The position numbers and the translations under genes are program-made. The notes under the pieces were generated by a model. The model did not search any database, was not told where the DNA came from, and saw nothing but the letters and a program-made list of their open reading frames with translations. Below are positions 44,558-54,488 of a stretch of DNA of 64,000 nt, in pieces (position 1 is the first letter of the stretch; every line of letters starts with the position of its first letter). Source of the DNA: Phycomyces blakesleeanus NRRL 1555(-) (taxonomy: Eukaryota > Mucoromycota > Mucoromycetes > Mucorales > Phycomycetaceae); NCBI RefSeq assembly GCF_001638985.1, contig NW_017265188.1:248001-312000 (forward strand), given 5' to 3'.

Positions 44558-45250
44558 ATGCCGGACCCTCTTGACCTCTCTCCCCTCACTAAAGCCATTA
44601 TTATAGGCAAAACATCCCTGTATAATGCATCTACTTCGGATTTTCGAAGCCATATACAACCACACTTACACCAAATCTCTCTCGCGCAGCATGGATCCGT
44701 TTTTGGAAACTCAGAATTCCTCATGATAGTCGTACCATCTGGTTGAAGGTCCTGTGGGGGCGCCTGCCTACTCGATCTTTTGTTTTTCAAAAGACTGGCA
44801 ATTTTGTCGACGACAACATTTGCCCCATATTCCTGTCGGTCATAGATACCTCTGATCACTTCCTCATCAACTGCCCCAAAAAACGACTGATACGGAGTAT
44901 CATCCTCTCTCAGGTATGCCCGCGCTGGTCTCTGGCAAGGATGAACACTCTCTTTACCACGTTAACTTTTGCTGATACTTTCATCTCCAAACACGCAAAA
45001 TCTCTAATTGTAGCCTCTACAATTCATGCCATCTGGCGAGCTCACTGGGCCTCTGTCATAGACGAACAGATCTTCCTTCCGGGTGTGATAGCAGCCAAGA
45101 CACTAGTGGTGATAAGGCGCTTCCTGGAGTAGTTTTTTCTCTTAGTCTCTTTTTTTTACCTTTTCCCTCTCATATCAATATTGTAATACAAAAATTTAGG
45201 CATATTAAGCCAACCGCTCAGTGCTTTGTACTGTGACCGACCAATAAATA
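44558..45250 (+). mobile_element. 3' end of a LINE-type retrotransposon (zf-RVT region)
   Basis: Two frames joined by a slip near 44740. The first reads DLSPLTKAIIIGKTSLYN; the second is the reverse-transcriptase zinc-binding tail VLWGRLPTRSFVFQKTGN...CPIF...TSDHFLINCP, followed by AIWRAHWASVIDEQIFLP, to TAG 45130-45132. The 3' UTR ends near 45250 in AATAAATACAAAAATAATAAT. All upstream domains (endonuclease, reverse transcriptase) are missing, the usual 5' truncation of LINE copies. A related fragment lies at 53766-54158 on the other strand. Confidence 0.75.
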
Positions 45251-45544
45251 CAAAAATAATAATGATGTTTGAATTTGTGTATGAATATGGTCGAGACGAC
45301 ATAGAATATGAGCAAGACGCGGCACCTTAGTTATACATGAAGATGTGCAAGGAACAGTGAACGTACTGATGACGTTGACTCAATATGAGCATGTTAAAAT
45401 AAGAACACAGATTTATTTGTTGTCTTTTTTTTTTGAAACCATAGCATACGCGACTTGTAAGCTTTCCGGAGTAGTGTATGCGACAAGGAGTTTGCGACAA
45501 TGACCGGCTTTTAAGCAAGACTGCCAGTTCATGCGGCCATTTTG
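45251..45544. other. Short unannotated spacer
   Basis: No feature recognised between the LINE tail and the stop of the next gene. Confidence 0.4.
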
Positions 45545-46467
45545 TTATTTTTTGAATGATTCAACAAATTCAATGTCTTCGTTCACCATTGTATGTGTTC
45601 GCTTTGATTGTGGTCCTATGGGTAAAGGTTCAGGGAAATCCAGTTCATCCGAAGACTGTGAGGATGCTGAATCATCCACGATTTTGGCCTTTACTTCATC
45701 ATTGTAATGTATACCTTTTTCACAAATTCGTCGAATCTTGTTGAGTGGTTCCTTTCAGTCAACTTTATCAAGAATACTTCCAAATAAGTGTTTGTTCGTT
45801 GAGCATATCGTTTCCACAGCCGACTGAAATTTTTGTTGGTATGTTTCCTGAGGGTATAATTGCGCGAACGCGATTTGATAAAGAAGGATAATGGTCGGGT
45901 CTTCAGAATAAGTATGACGATACAAAGACGTTTGTTGCTCCAACAGGAAGAGTGACAGACCAAGCAGGGGGTTCAAGGGATTCGTGTAATAATTACTGTC
46001 ATGGTGGTTTCTTTGGATATGATTAAGCATTTTTTTTGCCCGAATCAAAGAAGGAATCGTCAATAACGATGGCTTTTTCTCGGATTCCTTGTTGAAATCC
46101 AAAATCAGGCTGACCGGAGAATTTTTTTTGGTACCTAACACCAATACCACTGGGAGAGCGTGATAAGTTTTGACAACGTTCAACGAATAGGAAACCAAAC
46201 GATGAAGGAACAGGTCATTGATGGTATTTTGAACTTCGATCAGCACTGGTGGGAATGACAAAGGTAGATTGGACATATAGAGAACATCACATCTTGAATT
46301 ATTCCAATCGCTATCAGCCAGAGTGTAAGTACCATTCGGGGCATCTAGTAATTCCTTCTTAATAATATCGACAACATCCTGGTGTTTGAGCACCATTCGA
46401 CTCATTTTGTCTCTACCTGGTATATATTCCAACGGTAAAGTCATGGTTAACAAATCATGATGTGACA
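45545..46467 (-). pseudogene. PD-(D/E)XK-like repetitive-family protein, 5' end lost to an LTR
   Basis: The frame begins at the LTR border (first in-frame ATG straddles 46466-46468), so the original start is gone. Content: SHHDLLTMTLPLEYIPGRDKM, SDWNNSRCDVLYM, PPVLIEVQNTINDLFLHRLVSYSLNVVKTYHALPVVLVLG (quoted here only in parts of the frame), then a helical C-terminal half. The Asp of SRCDVLYM and Glu-x-Gln of LIEVQ match the D...ExQ/K core of PD-(D/E)XK nucleases of the Rpn/YhgA type. An in-frame TGA at 45755-45757 (after DKVD) precedes a further 69 codons in the same frame to TAA 45545-45547, so it is probably a Trp-to-stop change. Such genes are highly repeated in Mucoromycota; the link to transposition is inferred. 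Confidence 0.6.
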
Positions 46468-46856
46468 TGTGGTGATCCAGACACTCGGCTGTTTGATTTA
46501 TCACATATAAGAACATATTCATATTGGGATAACTTAGTAGCTATCATGTCAGCATATAAAATATATATAAACGATTAAGTAATCGGGCCAATAATTATTA
46601 CAGTTAATATTGTAGATAATATCTTAAAGATCGTTAAAATAATTATATCATACTGCCGGGTAAATTGTGTCAGAGCTATATGAAGCTAATTTAGTAGGAA
46701 GTCCTAAAGCTTTAGTGTAAAGAGAAAAGAATAGCTAAAAGCTAAAGAAGTAACAATTATGACATCAAGTCATAAATCAAAGACCGACACTAGTTAAGCC
46801 GATAAGTTTATCTACTACAAAATAGAGACAGTCACATTTTTCTCGAACCTGAAATA
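46468..46856 (+). mobile_element. Truncated solo LTR of the Ty3/gypsy family
   Basis: Begins TGTGGTGATCCAGACACT and follows the 2913 LTR closely for about 320 bases. An internal deletion then jumps to the final CGAACCTGAAATA, and the last CCACA is missing. No target duplication was identified; the left edge cuts the PD-(D/E)XK-like gene. Confidence 0.85.
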
Positions 46857-47086
46857 ATTCGGCAGGCCCGGCACAAACTGTTTTTTTTTTGTATGAGACA
46901 AAGTTTTATTATCAAATTGCCCAAAAACAGGTCGTACTTCCTAAAGAAGGAGAGGTAGATGCCTGGGGAGAGATTGATGAACACACAAAGTGTGGGGACT
47001 ATGTAGTAGGAAACGATAAAATTACAGAGAAGAGGGAAACAAAATTAACAGAAGAAAAAGAACGAAGAGAAGAAATATTACAGGAT

Positions 47087-47095
47087 AAAGTAGAA
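47087..47095. repeat. 9-bp target duplication, left copy (AAAGTAGAA)
   Basis: Identical to 53730-53738 on the other side of the MULE. Confidence 0.85.
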
Positions 47096-47155
47096 CAGCG
47101 ATCCTAGGGGGACAACATTTTCAGGATGGGAGACGACGTTTTGACTTTACCGGAC
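47096..47155. repeat. Left terminal inverted repeat of the MULE
   Basis: Contains CCTAGGGGGACAACATTTT and one GGGAGACGAC motif (47128-47137), ending TTTACCGGAC. It matches the inverse of 53655-53729, which has an extra GGAGACGAC unit. Confidence 0.85.
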
Positions 47156-47418
47156 TAATTGATTGTGACTAGCTGTCCGGGGCCCGATGTCTTCTCTCCA
47201 ATCCTTCAGGGCAAAACGGTGTGTCCTGAAATTCTTAATTCAATATTTGATTATAAAACCTTCTTTTCTATTATTTACTCATCTCGTAAGAACTTACTAA
47301 TCAAGTGTATTAGAGAATAATGTTTTTCTCGGAGATATCAAAGACATTACTTTGCTCATTGCAGATTAGCAATTAGAAATCATGATGTTAATAAGTACTT
47401 TCTAGAATTTACTTCAAT

Positions 47419-49864
47419 ATGAACCCTATCAATAAAGAAATCCGTTTTTTTAATGGAAAAGAACATTTTCCTGTCCAACAACCTCTCCCCATCCCACCAG
47501 TTAATGGTTATAATGACATGCAACTGGCAATTGCAAAGATGCAAGAATATGCCCTCGCCAACAACTTCGCACTTGTCATCAAAGATGGTAAACCAACTCG
47601 AGTTTACTTGAAGTGTTCTAAGGGTGATCACTATAAAAACACCCAAAAGATTGACAACAATGACCGTAAGAAAATTCTTTCTAGTGGAATGATTGGGTAC
47701 CTGTATCTCCTTAAGGTATCCTACAAGAAGGCAGTCAAAGGATACTTTCTCTTGAAGGCCACTCATGAGATCGAAACCTTCCACAATCATCCTCTTGACA
47801 ATGAATGTATGGAGTCTATTTTGAAGGGCAGACTCTCAAGAGTTACAACAGAAGATTCTATTATGATAACAAAGCTTATCGAGACAAATAACAAGACTCG
47901 TGAGATTCAAAAAGCAATCAATGACGAAGCATACCCTGGCCATAAGTTGTACGTTAAAGACATTGATAACATGAAGGCAGCATATGCTCGTGTTTCTGCT
48001 CCTACTCTTCAGGATGATGGAACAAAGCTCATCAAAGCTATGGAGTCGAAGGGTTACCAAGTTCGCTATGAGACTAATAAGAGTGGGTGCCTCGAGAGAA
48101 TCCTGTTTAGCCACCCCAAAATGTTGGAAAGAGCCCAGAAACTCTCCGAAGTTATGGTGGTGGATGCAACATACTCGACAAACAACTTGGGAATGCCTCT
48201 TATTTGCATAGAGGGTGTTCACAACCTTGGAGGGGAGACCTTAAAATCTTTTCCAATTGCATTTGCCTGGGTCTCCAATGAGCAAACCGGTTCTTACGTT
48301 TGGTTTTTGGAACAAATGAAGGCACTTGTTTTCGAGAACAAGCAATCAACCACTCTGTTTGTAACAGATAAGTGTTCTGCTTTAATGAATGCACTTGACA
48401 CTGTTTTCCCAGAAAACAAGAAGCTTTTGTGCTACTGGCATATGCTGAATAGTGTGGAGAAAGCTTTCTTTGGGAAAACGAAGTCCGTAGCCGAGAAAGA
48501 AGAGCTTATGGATCATGTAAGCCGCATGATCCATAGTAGAACTAAGGTGGAGTTCAACTTGGCTCTCCTAAAGTTTAACGACGCTTGTGCTGGGCTAGAA
48601 GTAGATGATGGCAAGGCCAGAGCACCGGCATCAACCTACTTCTCCGAAAGGTGGTTGAATTGCAAGGATAAGTGGGCAGGGTATATCACTAACAAGCTTA
48701 TGCATTTCGGGTGTACCACCACTCAGCGAGTAGAAAGTGCTCATCAAGCTTTTAAGAGAGGCATCTCTGCTATTTCTTCTCTGGGGTTGGCCTTTGAGAG
48801 TGTGGCCAAATACATTGAAAGGCTAGAGATGGATTTCCGAGCAACAAGAATAAGAGAAACGAACACGATCGATGCTCTTGTTGGACGAAACCAACGTCTC
48901 TCAAACCTCTTCATGAAGGTGTCAAAGCGAGCATTGCTTGTACTTGACCAGGAGCTCCGTTTACCAGAAGATGATGAGAAGTGCTATTGCATGAACAAAG
49001 TTCAATATGGCCTACCTTGTCACCATACCCTACCAGTAGAAAGGGATCTTCAAATCTCTGATCTACCAGATAGATGGGTTATTGATGCTAGAAAGGAAGA
49101 CAAGGCATGGAATCAGCCAAATATGCAAGTTCCTGTCATCGAAAAACCCGAAGAGTGGATGAGTGAAATCATTAAGCTTCAAGCTTTATTCCGCTCTTGC
49201 GAAGGCAGCCAGCAAGTTGCTGATCTTTTAAAAAAAGTGAAAAAAGCTGTAAATGACTTTGATGGCAAAAATAGTCATTCTCCTATCAAACTGCAAGCGC
49301 CAGAGAACGTCAAGTATCCAGGAAGACGCAAAGGCAGCAGCCGTCCTAAATACTTGCCAAAGGACTTTGGTCGCCCAATGTGGAGAAAGACAAGTATCTT
49401 GGCTGGAACTGTAAGTTTCATGATTTACTTATATTAAACATAGGACAAAACTAATTATCTTAATGGAATTATAGGCCGGGATTAAGTCAATGTACCGACG
49501 AAAGGTTACAAAGATGGTTGAAAAGAGTTTATCTGGCCTTAAGGTCACAAGAAAACAAAACAAAAATATTAAAAAAATCAAAAAAGAGCCTCTCGACTCA
49601 GGTAAGATGCGTTTTTAATTTAAAATTTAATTGAGTTTATGAGAAGAACTCTTGTCTTATATATACACAACTTTCTTAGTCAATGCTACCAAAAACAAAA
49701 CAAAACAAATTGAAAAGGAGCCTCTCGACCCAGGTAAAATGCGCTATTATTTTACAATGTGATTGAATTCATTAAAAGTAATCTAATACTAATACTAATA
49801 TTCGTTTTAGTCGATGCCACCAAAAACAAAACAAAACAAGTAAAACAAGAGCCTCTCGACCTAA
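47419..49864 (+). CDS. MULE transposase with SWIM zinc finger and repeated linker exons
   Basis: Exon 1, 47419-49410 (664 codons), then 49475-49601, 49680-49733 and 49811-49864, introns GT-AG. An N-terminal DNA-binding (FAR1-like) region (KDGKPTRVYLKCSKGDHY, FHNHPL) precedes the transposase core: EVMVVDATYSTNNLGMPL with first Asp, TTLFVTDKCSALMNAL with second Asp, CYWHMLNSVEKAF (the CxxH motif of this superfamily) and TTQRVESAHQAFKR or YFSERW for the third acidic residue. A SWIM finger CYCMNKVQYGLPCHH lies near 48982-49026. The C-terminal linker is Lys-rich and contains IKKEPLD and VKQEPLD. It would cut at the inverted repeats above. The transposase part has no visible lesion, unlike other elements here. 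Confidence 0.88.
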
Positions 49865-49980
49865 GTAATATGCTTTCTTATTTTACAGTGTAATTGAATC
49901 CATAAAGAGAAATATCGTCTTATACTTATATACTTTTTAGTCGATGCCCCCCAAAAAAAATGGGTTCAAAAGACCCGCCA
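49586..49980 (+). repeat. Tandem duplication of an exon-intron unit (about 131 bp, three copies)
   Basis: GAGCCTCTCGAC recurs at 49586, 49718 and 49849, spaced 132 and 131 bp. Each unit has a 54-nt exon (TCRATGCYACCAAAAAC... to GAC) and an intron with GTAA-ATGC near the donor and TTTTAG at the acceptor. Exon lengths (54 = 18 codons) and phases (1-1) let units be added without a frame change. The last unit runs into the OTU exon at 49941, which starts with the same TCGATGCC. Confidence 0.9.
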
Positions 49981-50783
49981 CCGCCCTAGAAGATTACCAG
50001 TATGATAATCGCACCTCTGTTGGCAAGAGGGTCAAATTCCAGCCCGGTTTTCCTGTCTCTTATGAGATAATCGATGATGTCAAGGGTGGGTTTAGCCCTA
50101 CTGCTGACGGATGGTGTGGTTTTCGGGTCCTTGCCCACTTGATCTACAAAGATCAAAATAAGTTTCCACTTGTAAAAAGGGATATGCTAGCCGCCCTGCC
50201 AAAATACAAAACATTGTACGCAAATACCTTTGGCACTGACACAAACCAACTAGAAAAAATTATTCAACATGGCTCTCAACTCGATTATAGCAACATCAGC
50301 AACACCAACACCAACACCAACACCAACTTCATCCCAGTATGTTCAGATGCCAGTATGTGGTTTAACACGCCCGACTGTGCTCAACTAGCTGCGGACACAT
50401 ATACACGACCAGTCTGCGTCTACTCAGACAGCCCCAACACCCCCTCAACAACCTTTCTTCCATTCGCCCTTCCCAACAACAAAACCAAACAACGACAACC
50501 TCTGATTTTTAATCATGTTAACAGTAATCACTGAACAACAGTTGACCTTTCCCGTAATATCTCTAGAAAATGGCCAACCGTTCCCGAATTATTTTTTTTA
50601 GGTTGTGCCAGAAATAAGATTGATGATAACTTTGATACTTACTGGAATAAGCTCAAAGAATTTAATAAGCATGACCGCAGAAATACCATGCTCTCTCTCT
50701 CCATTCACAGCGAGATGAACCAATTGATCTTACTCCAAAATAATTTCTTTTCAATATTCTTTTCTATTTTTTTACTCTTTTAA
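49941..50783 (+). pseudogene. OTU-type cysteine protease-like region of the MULE
   Basis: From ATG 49944 (MPPKKNGFKRPATAL) the frame holds DGWCGFRVLAHLIY with the catalytic-type Cys (50115-50117), CSDASMWFNTPDCAQLAADTY, VCVYSDSPN and LIFNHVNSNH, where the last His is the catalytic-type His of OTU proteases. The next codon is TGA (50532-50534), where the family has Trp (HW). The same frame continues 82 codons to TAA 50781-50783. Spliced from the exon at 49864, the frame is off by one base; C6/A8 runs at 49947-49960 are the likely slip, or translation starts separately at 49944. OTU proteins remove ubiquitin; plant MULEs are known to carry the unrelated SUMO protease Ulp1. Confidence 0.75.
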
Positions 50784-51979
50784 TTATACTTTATTACCTA
50801 TATTTTATTAGCTAGATCTTTTCTTATTTATTTACTCATTTACTTTTATATTTTATTAGCTAGACAATCTTTTTTAAATCTTTATAAATCTTATCAATTT
50901 GTTTCTTTGCGTCAACATAAGCTATCTATCACTTGTGGGTTAAATGACTCTCCGCTCTGTTTTTTCCTAGAGATCATTCGTGGGAAGTACTTTACCCTTC
51001 AAGTTACACTTATATCCAGCGAATTAAAAAGCATAAATGTCGGATGTTGTTACACAGATCGAGCCAAACTATCTTCAAATATGTTATATTATGCATTTAC
51101 ATCTATCTATTTCATCAATTCAAGCGCTGGCTCTCTATAACTTTGGATCCAAGTAGTATATAGATATATGTATGTATGTTAGGAGTTTTAGTTGAATTGA
51201 AAAGATTGATCATGAGAAAACTAACGTAATATCTCAAAAATTTGCATTTTTTCAATAAAATAAAATATTGTATTTGCTTGTAGAATTACTTTTTCCTCAT
51301 TTGTTTTCTATGAAACTTTTACTGAATTCATATATTATCCGAATATATGTAATTAAAAACTTTTTTTGGTCCTTTATGAATATTTTTTAATTTTTTGTAT
51401 TTTTGATAAAATATCTCGTGTACATGTTGTAAGGAAATGATAGAAAGAGTTTTTACAGAAGAAATAAAAATAAAAAATAAAAAATAAAAACATGAATTTT
51501 GTAAATATATATTCGCTTAACTTCTATGCAAACTTTCTTATGCATAAAAGGCTTCATTACCTTTATATCCATTATGAAAGTTTTTGAAAAAAATGCAAAT
51601 TATATGGATTATAATCTTTTCCACTTAAATCACACAAAATGAAAACATATGATTTATGTCTCAAGTTAAATCGTGAAAATATGACTCATTAGCAGTCACA
51701 GGTATGTGATTTGTTGACGGGACCCAAATACATCGTATATCTTACAAATACTCGACTTTAGCTACCATTTTTATGCAATAATTTTATACTATTTTTGCTT
51801 TTTTACCATATAACAATATATAAGAATTATATAAAAAAGTAAGCGTATTAGTGTCTAGTTATTAATAATAATTCTAATTGACTCGGAATTTGTCTAAGAT
51901 ATGTTTTTTAAATGTAAACTATATTTGTTTTATAATTATTAGATACATTTTTTAAAATATGCAAAATTTATTAATATTA

Positions 51980-52542
51980 GGGACCTTGGTGAGACGATAA
52001 GAGACATTTAGGCGCCGAGTTACCAAATATAGATTTCTATCAAACATTTTCTGTCGGAATATCATGTCTCAAACATAGTATACATTTGGTAATCATTGCC
52101 TGTCGGAAAAGGAGTGGTACTAAGCTCACGAACAATGCTTCATATAATCAAGCTAATGAGAGATTCGTTAACTTCTATTAAATAATAGTCATTTTTTTCT
52201 TGGTATTATGTTAGAACAAAAATATTAATACTAACTTTATTAAAAAAATAATGAAAAAAATAAGTAGAGAAAAGTATACTGAAGGGATGCTTATATTCTT
52301 ACATGCATGCGTTAAAATTACAACTATTAATATTTTCAAGCTTAATTTTTTCGTGCGTATAGCAACAAAAAAATAATACAACATGATTGGTCTATTATGC
52401 TTTACAATGTTTGAAAAATTTCTTTCAAGTTTGACAAACTTTTGAGAAAATTTATCAAACATTCGCGTTTTTCACGCTCAAATTTTCTTATACGGATGAT
52501 TTAAACTCATCCAAATGTTTTACAAGGTTTCACCAAGGTCTC
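51980..52542. mobile_element. TA-flanked non-autonomous element, 563 bp, nested in the MULE
   Basis: Left end GGGACCTTGGTGAGAC (51980) and right end, inverted, GAGACCTTGGTGAAAC (to 52542). Outer dinucleotides are TA on both sides (51978-51979, 52543-52544). The TA duplication suggests Tc1/mariner ancestry. No transposase remains. Confidence 0.7.
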
Positions 52543-52713
52543 TATTATATTTATCCTCAGACGTTTTTGCGACTCGTTTTTTCTTTTTTGAAGAAGATTT
52601 AGCAGTTTTTATTAGTTTTTATCTTAAATAAATATCAAAAAGAGGTAATATTTATTACATTAAAAAATATAATAAGCTTATTATAGTCTTTAATAAAGAA
52701 ATTCAAATTATAA

Positions 52714-53250
52714 GAGCATCTGCAGCGGTTACATTATCGAAAACATTATATATAGTGTAGTATAGTCACACCAGGGATTGAATACCAGTTAAAAACAGAT
52801 GCCAAATTGTGGTTACATTACAAAGGAACTATTTGGGCTTTTTGACTGTCTAAAGTTTCCAGTTTTTCACTGATGATTATGTTCATATTCTTTTTTCTAA
52901 AATTTATTTTATTGAACATTTGCTCTCTATATATGCATTAAAAATATGAATTTAATAATTTCAATGTTGTCAGATTAATAGTGAGCATAATTTGTGAGAA
53001 TTTCTTTGCTCATTTCTATAGACTATTGTTCGTTTTAACAAAGGATGTGAGAGGGAAGAAAACGATTCAAAAAGATAATATCGATTTATAATGTAACACT
53101 ACATGTAATGTTCCTGACCTTAAAAATGGACTACATTATCTATAATGTTGTCTGTAATGTAACCGCTGCAGACGATTTTTTAAGAACATTTCGGAATCTA
53201 CATTAAAACAGTCGCAAAAATTAAGTTTAATGTAACCGCTGCAGATGCTC
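52714..53250. mobile_element. Harbinger-type MITE, 537 bp, TSD TAA, nested in the MULE
   Basis: Perfect inverted ends of at least 23 bp starting GAGCATCTGCAGCGGTT at 52714 and ending with the inverse at 53250. TAA on both sides (52711-52713, 53251-53253) is the TWA duplication of PIF/Harbinger. An internal extra copy of TAATGTAACCGCTGCAGA lies near 53156. A Harbinger transposase remnant lies at 9645-11063, but a link between the two is not shown. Confidence 0.85.
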
Positions 53251-53297
53251 TAAAGGTTTTATTTTTAACAGACAAGATATGAAAAGTCGTGACTTTT

Positions 53298-53399
53298 GGG
53301 AGACGACGTTTTGACTAGATTCTAAACTCAGCCATATAAAGATGGGAGACGACCTTTTGGTCAAAGTATAAACCTCGACAAATAGGTGTGGGAGACGAC
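53298..53399. repeat. Subterminal iterons GGGAGACGAC of the MULE right side
   Basis: Three forward copies start at 53298, 53344 and 53390 (spacing 46 bp each). Inverted copies lie in the terminal repeat (about 53669, 53689 and 53708) and one forward copy in the left terminal repeat (47128). Regular spacing suggests protein-binding sites. Confidence 0.8.
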
Positions 53400-53654
53400 A
53401 TTTTTCTATTAGGGTATACTGTCTTAAAGTAGCATGATAGGCATCCATTTTATTATTATATACATATATAAAATAATGCATGAATATATTGTATATATAT
53501 ATGTATAAAATTACATACTTACTATGATGCTTTTACATTTAGCCAAAGCCATTATCTTGTCTTGCATTAAAGTATCTTTATTATGATAAGTATGAATCCT
53601 TAGGGACCAGATGTAGTTATTTGATGCCGGAAAGCAAGTCACGATTTGTGGTCC

Positions 53655-53729
53655 GGTAAAATCAAAATGTCGTCTCCGACTTGAAAACGTCGTCTCCCAT
53701 CTGGAAACGTCGTCCCCCTAGGATTAGCG
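53655..53729. repeat. Right terminal inverted repeat of the MULE
   Basis: Inverse of 47096-47155, starting GTCCGGTAAAATCAAAATG and ending GTCCCCCTAGGATTAGCG; the duplication AAAGTAGAA follows at 53730-53738. Confidence 0.85.
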
Positions 53730-53765
53730 AAAGTAGAAAGTAGATGGAGCACAAGAGTGAGAGAC

Positions 53766-54158
53766 CTAGTCTAGGAGATGGGAAGACTGAAAGAAAAATT
53801 GAAGCGATTTGTTCACAGAAACAACTACATTGGCAGGAACAAAAGGCACATCGTCAAAAATTGTGTGCCAGTACGCTTTCCACACTGCGGCAAGAACACC
53901 ATCCAAAACATGGTATGAGTCAATATGAGGAGGGGAGGGAGGGAGGGCGAGAGCATAAAAGGCACGAAGGATTGTGGACGGTTGGGCTCGCCAGTGTGGT
54001 ATCCACATATGCATAGCCATAGTCCAAACTTGCCAAACGAGAGGACACTCAACAAGGAAATGTTCAGGAGTCTGGTTAGAGTGACCACATAGACGGCACT
54101 CGGGGGAGGCCCGGCACAAACTGTATTTCTGTTGTCATTCATTTTTCTCTGCTTAATC
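53766..54158 (-). mobile_element. LINE 3' fragment (zf-RVT tail), minus strand
   Basis: Minus-strand frame CRASPECRLCGHSNQTPEHFLVECPLVWQVW is the zinc-binding tail of LINE reverse transcriptases (CRLC...H...C; quoted motif parts: CRLCGHSNQ, HFLVECP). It continues with LAAVWKAYWHTIFDD and ends SSHLLD-stop at 53766. Its upstream part is cut at 54158 by an inverted-repeat element. It resembles the fragment at 44558 in layout (AVWKAYWHTIFDD against AIWRAHWASVIDE). Confidence 0.75.
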
Positions 54159-54484
54159 CCATTCACCAGCGTACGAGGGAATTGCATCGAGGGAATTGAG
54201 CCACGTCATATACGATTCCGATTGCTATTCAGCATCTGTTTTTTAATTATTTACTAAAATACCCTGCAAATTTTTATTTTTTTTGTTAATGATTTGTTTC
54301 ATTTTGGCTATATAGAATGAGCTTTTTAAGGTATGGTTGTTTAGTATATTCCTTTTTGTAACTAGAGTCCTTATTCTAGAAATTTTGTCAATTCGGAATC
54401 GAATAAATTACTATGAAAAGTAATTTTTCTTTCAATTCCCTCGATGCAATTCCCTCGACAATTCCCTCGTACGCTAGTGAATGG
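54159..54484. mobile_element. Inverted-repeat element (326 bp) inserted in the LINE fragment
   Basis: Left end CCATTCACCAGCGTACGAGG (54159) and right end its inverse with one change (CCTCGTACGCTAGTGAATGG to 54484). The GAGGGAATTG block repeats two to three times inside each arm. No clear target duplication. It supplies the apparent start of the minus-strand reading frame above, which is therefore not a native start. Confidence 0.8.
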
Positions 54485-54488
54485 CATA

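Larger units (their letters stand above)
50784..53297. other. AT-rich interior of the MULE with nested small elements
   Basis: No gene seen. Two inverted-repeat elements are annotated separately (51980-52542 and 52714-53250). The rest is A/T-rich sequence without matches in the window. Confidence 0.5.
47096..53729 (+). mobile_element. Mutator-like element (MULE) carrying a transposase-OTU gene, 6.6 kb
   Basis: Terminal inverted repeats (47096-47155 and 53655-53729, read inverted) share ATCCTAGGGGGAC, GATGGGAGACGACGTTTT and TTTACCGGAC. Perfect 9-bp direct repeats AAAGTAGAA flank the element (47087-47095, 53730-53738), the target-duplication length of the Mutator superfamily. Inside is one multi-exon gene with MULE transposase, SWIM finger, linker exons and an OTU protease-like region, and then about 2.5 kb of AT-rich sequence with at least two smaller elements. 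It inserted beyond the stop codon of a LINE remnant. Confidence 0.9.

Noticed and set aside
47094..47102. AACAGCGAT/ATTAGCGAA as MULE target duplication
   Set aside because: Only six of nine bases match; shifting the border gives the perfect AAAGTAGAA pair.
46889..47107. Small Glu/Lys-rich frame left of the MULE
   Set aside because: It spans the target duplication and the start of the MULE terminal repeat, so the end is artificial; no start context or domain.
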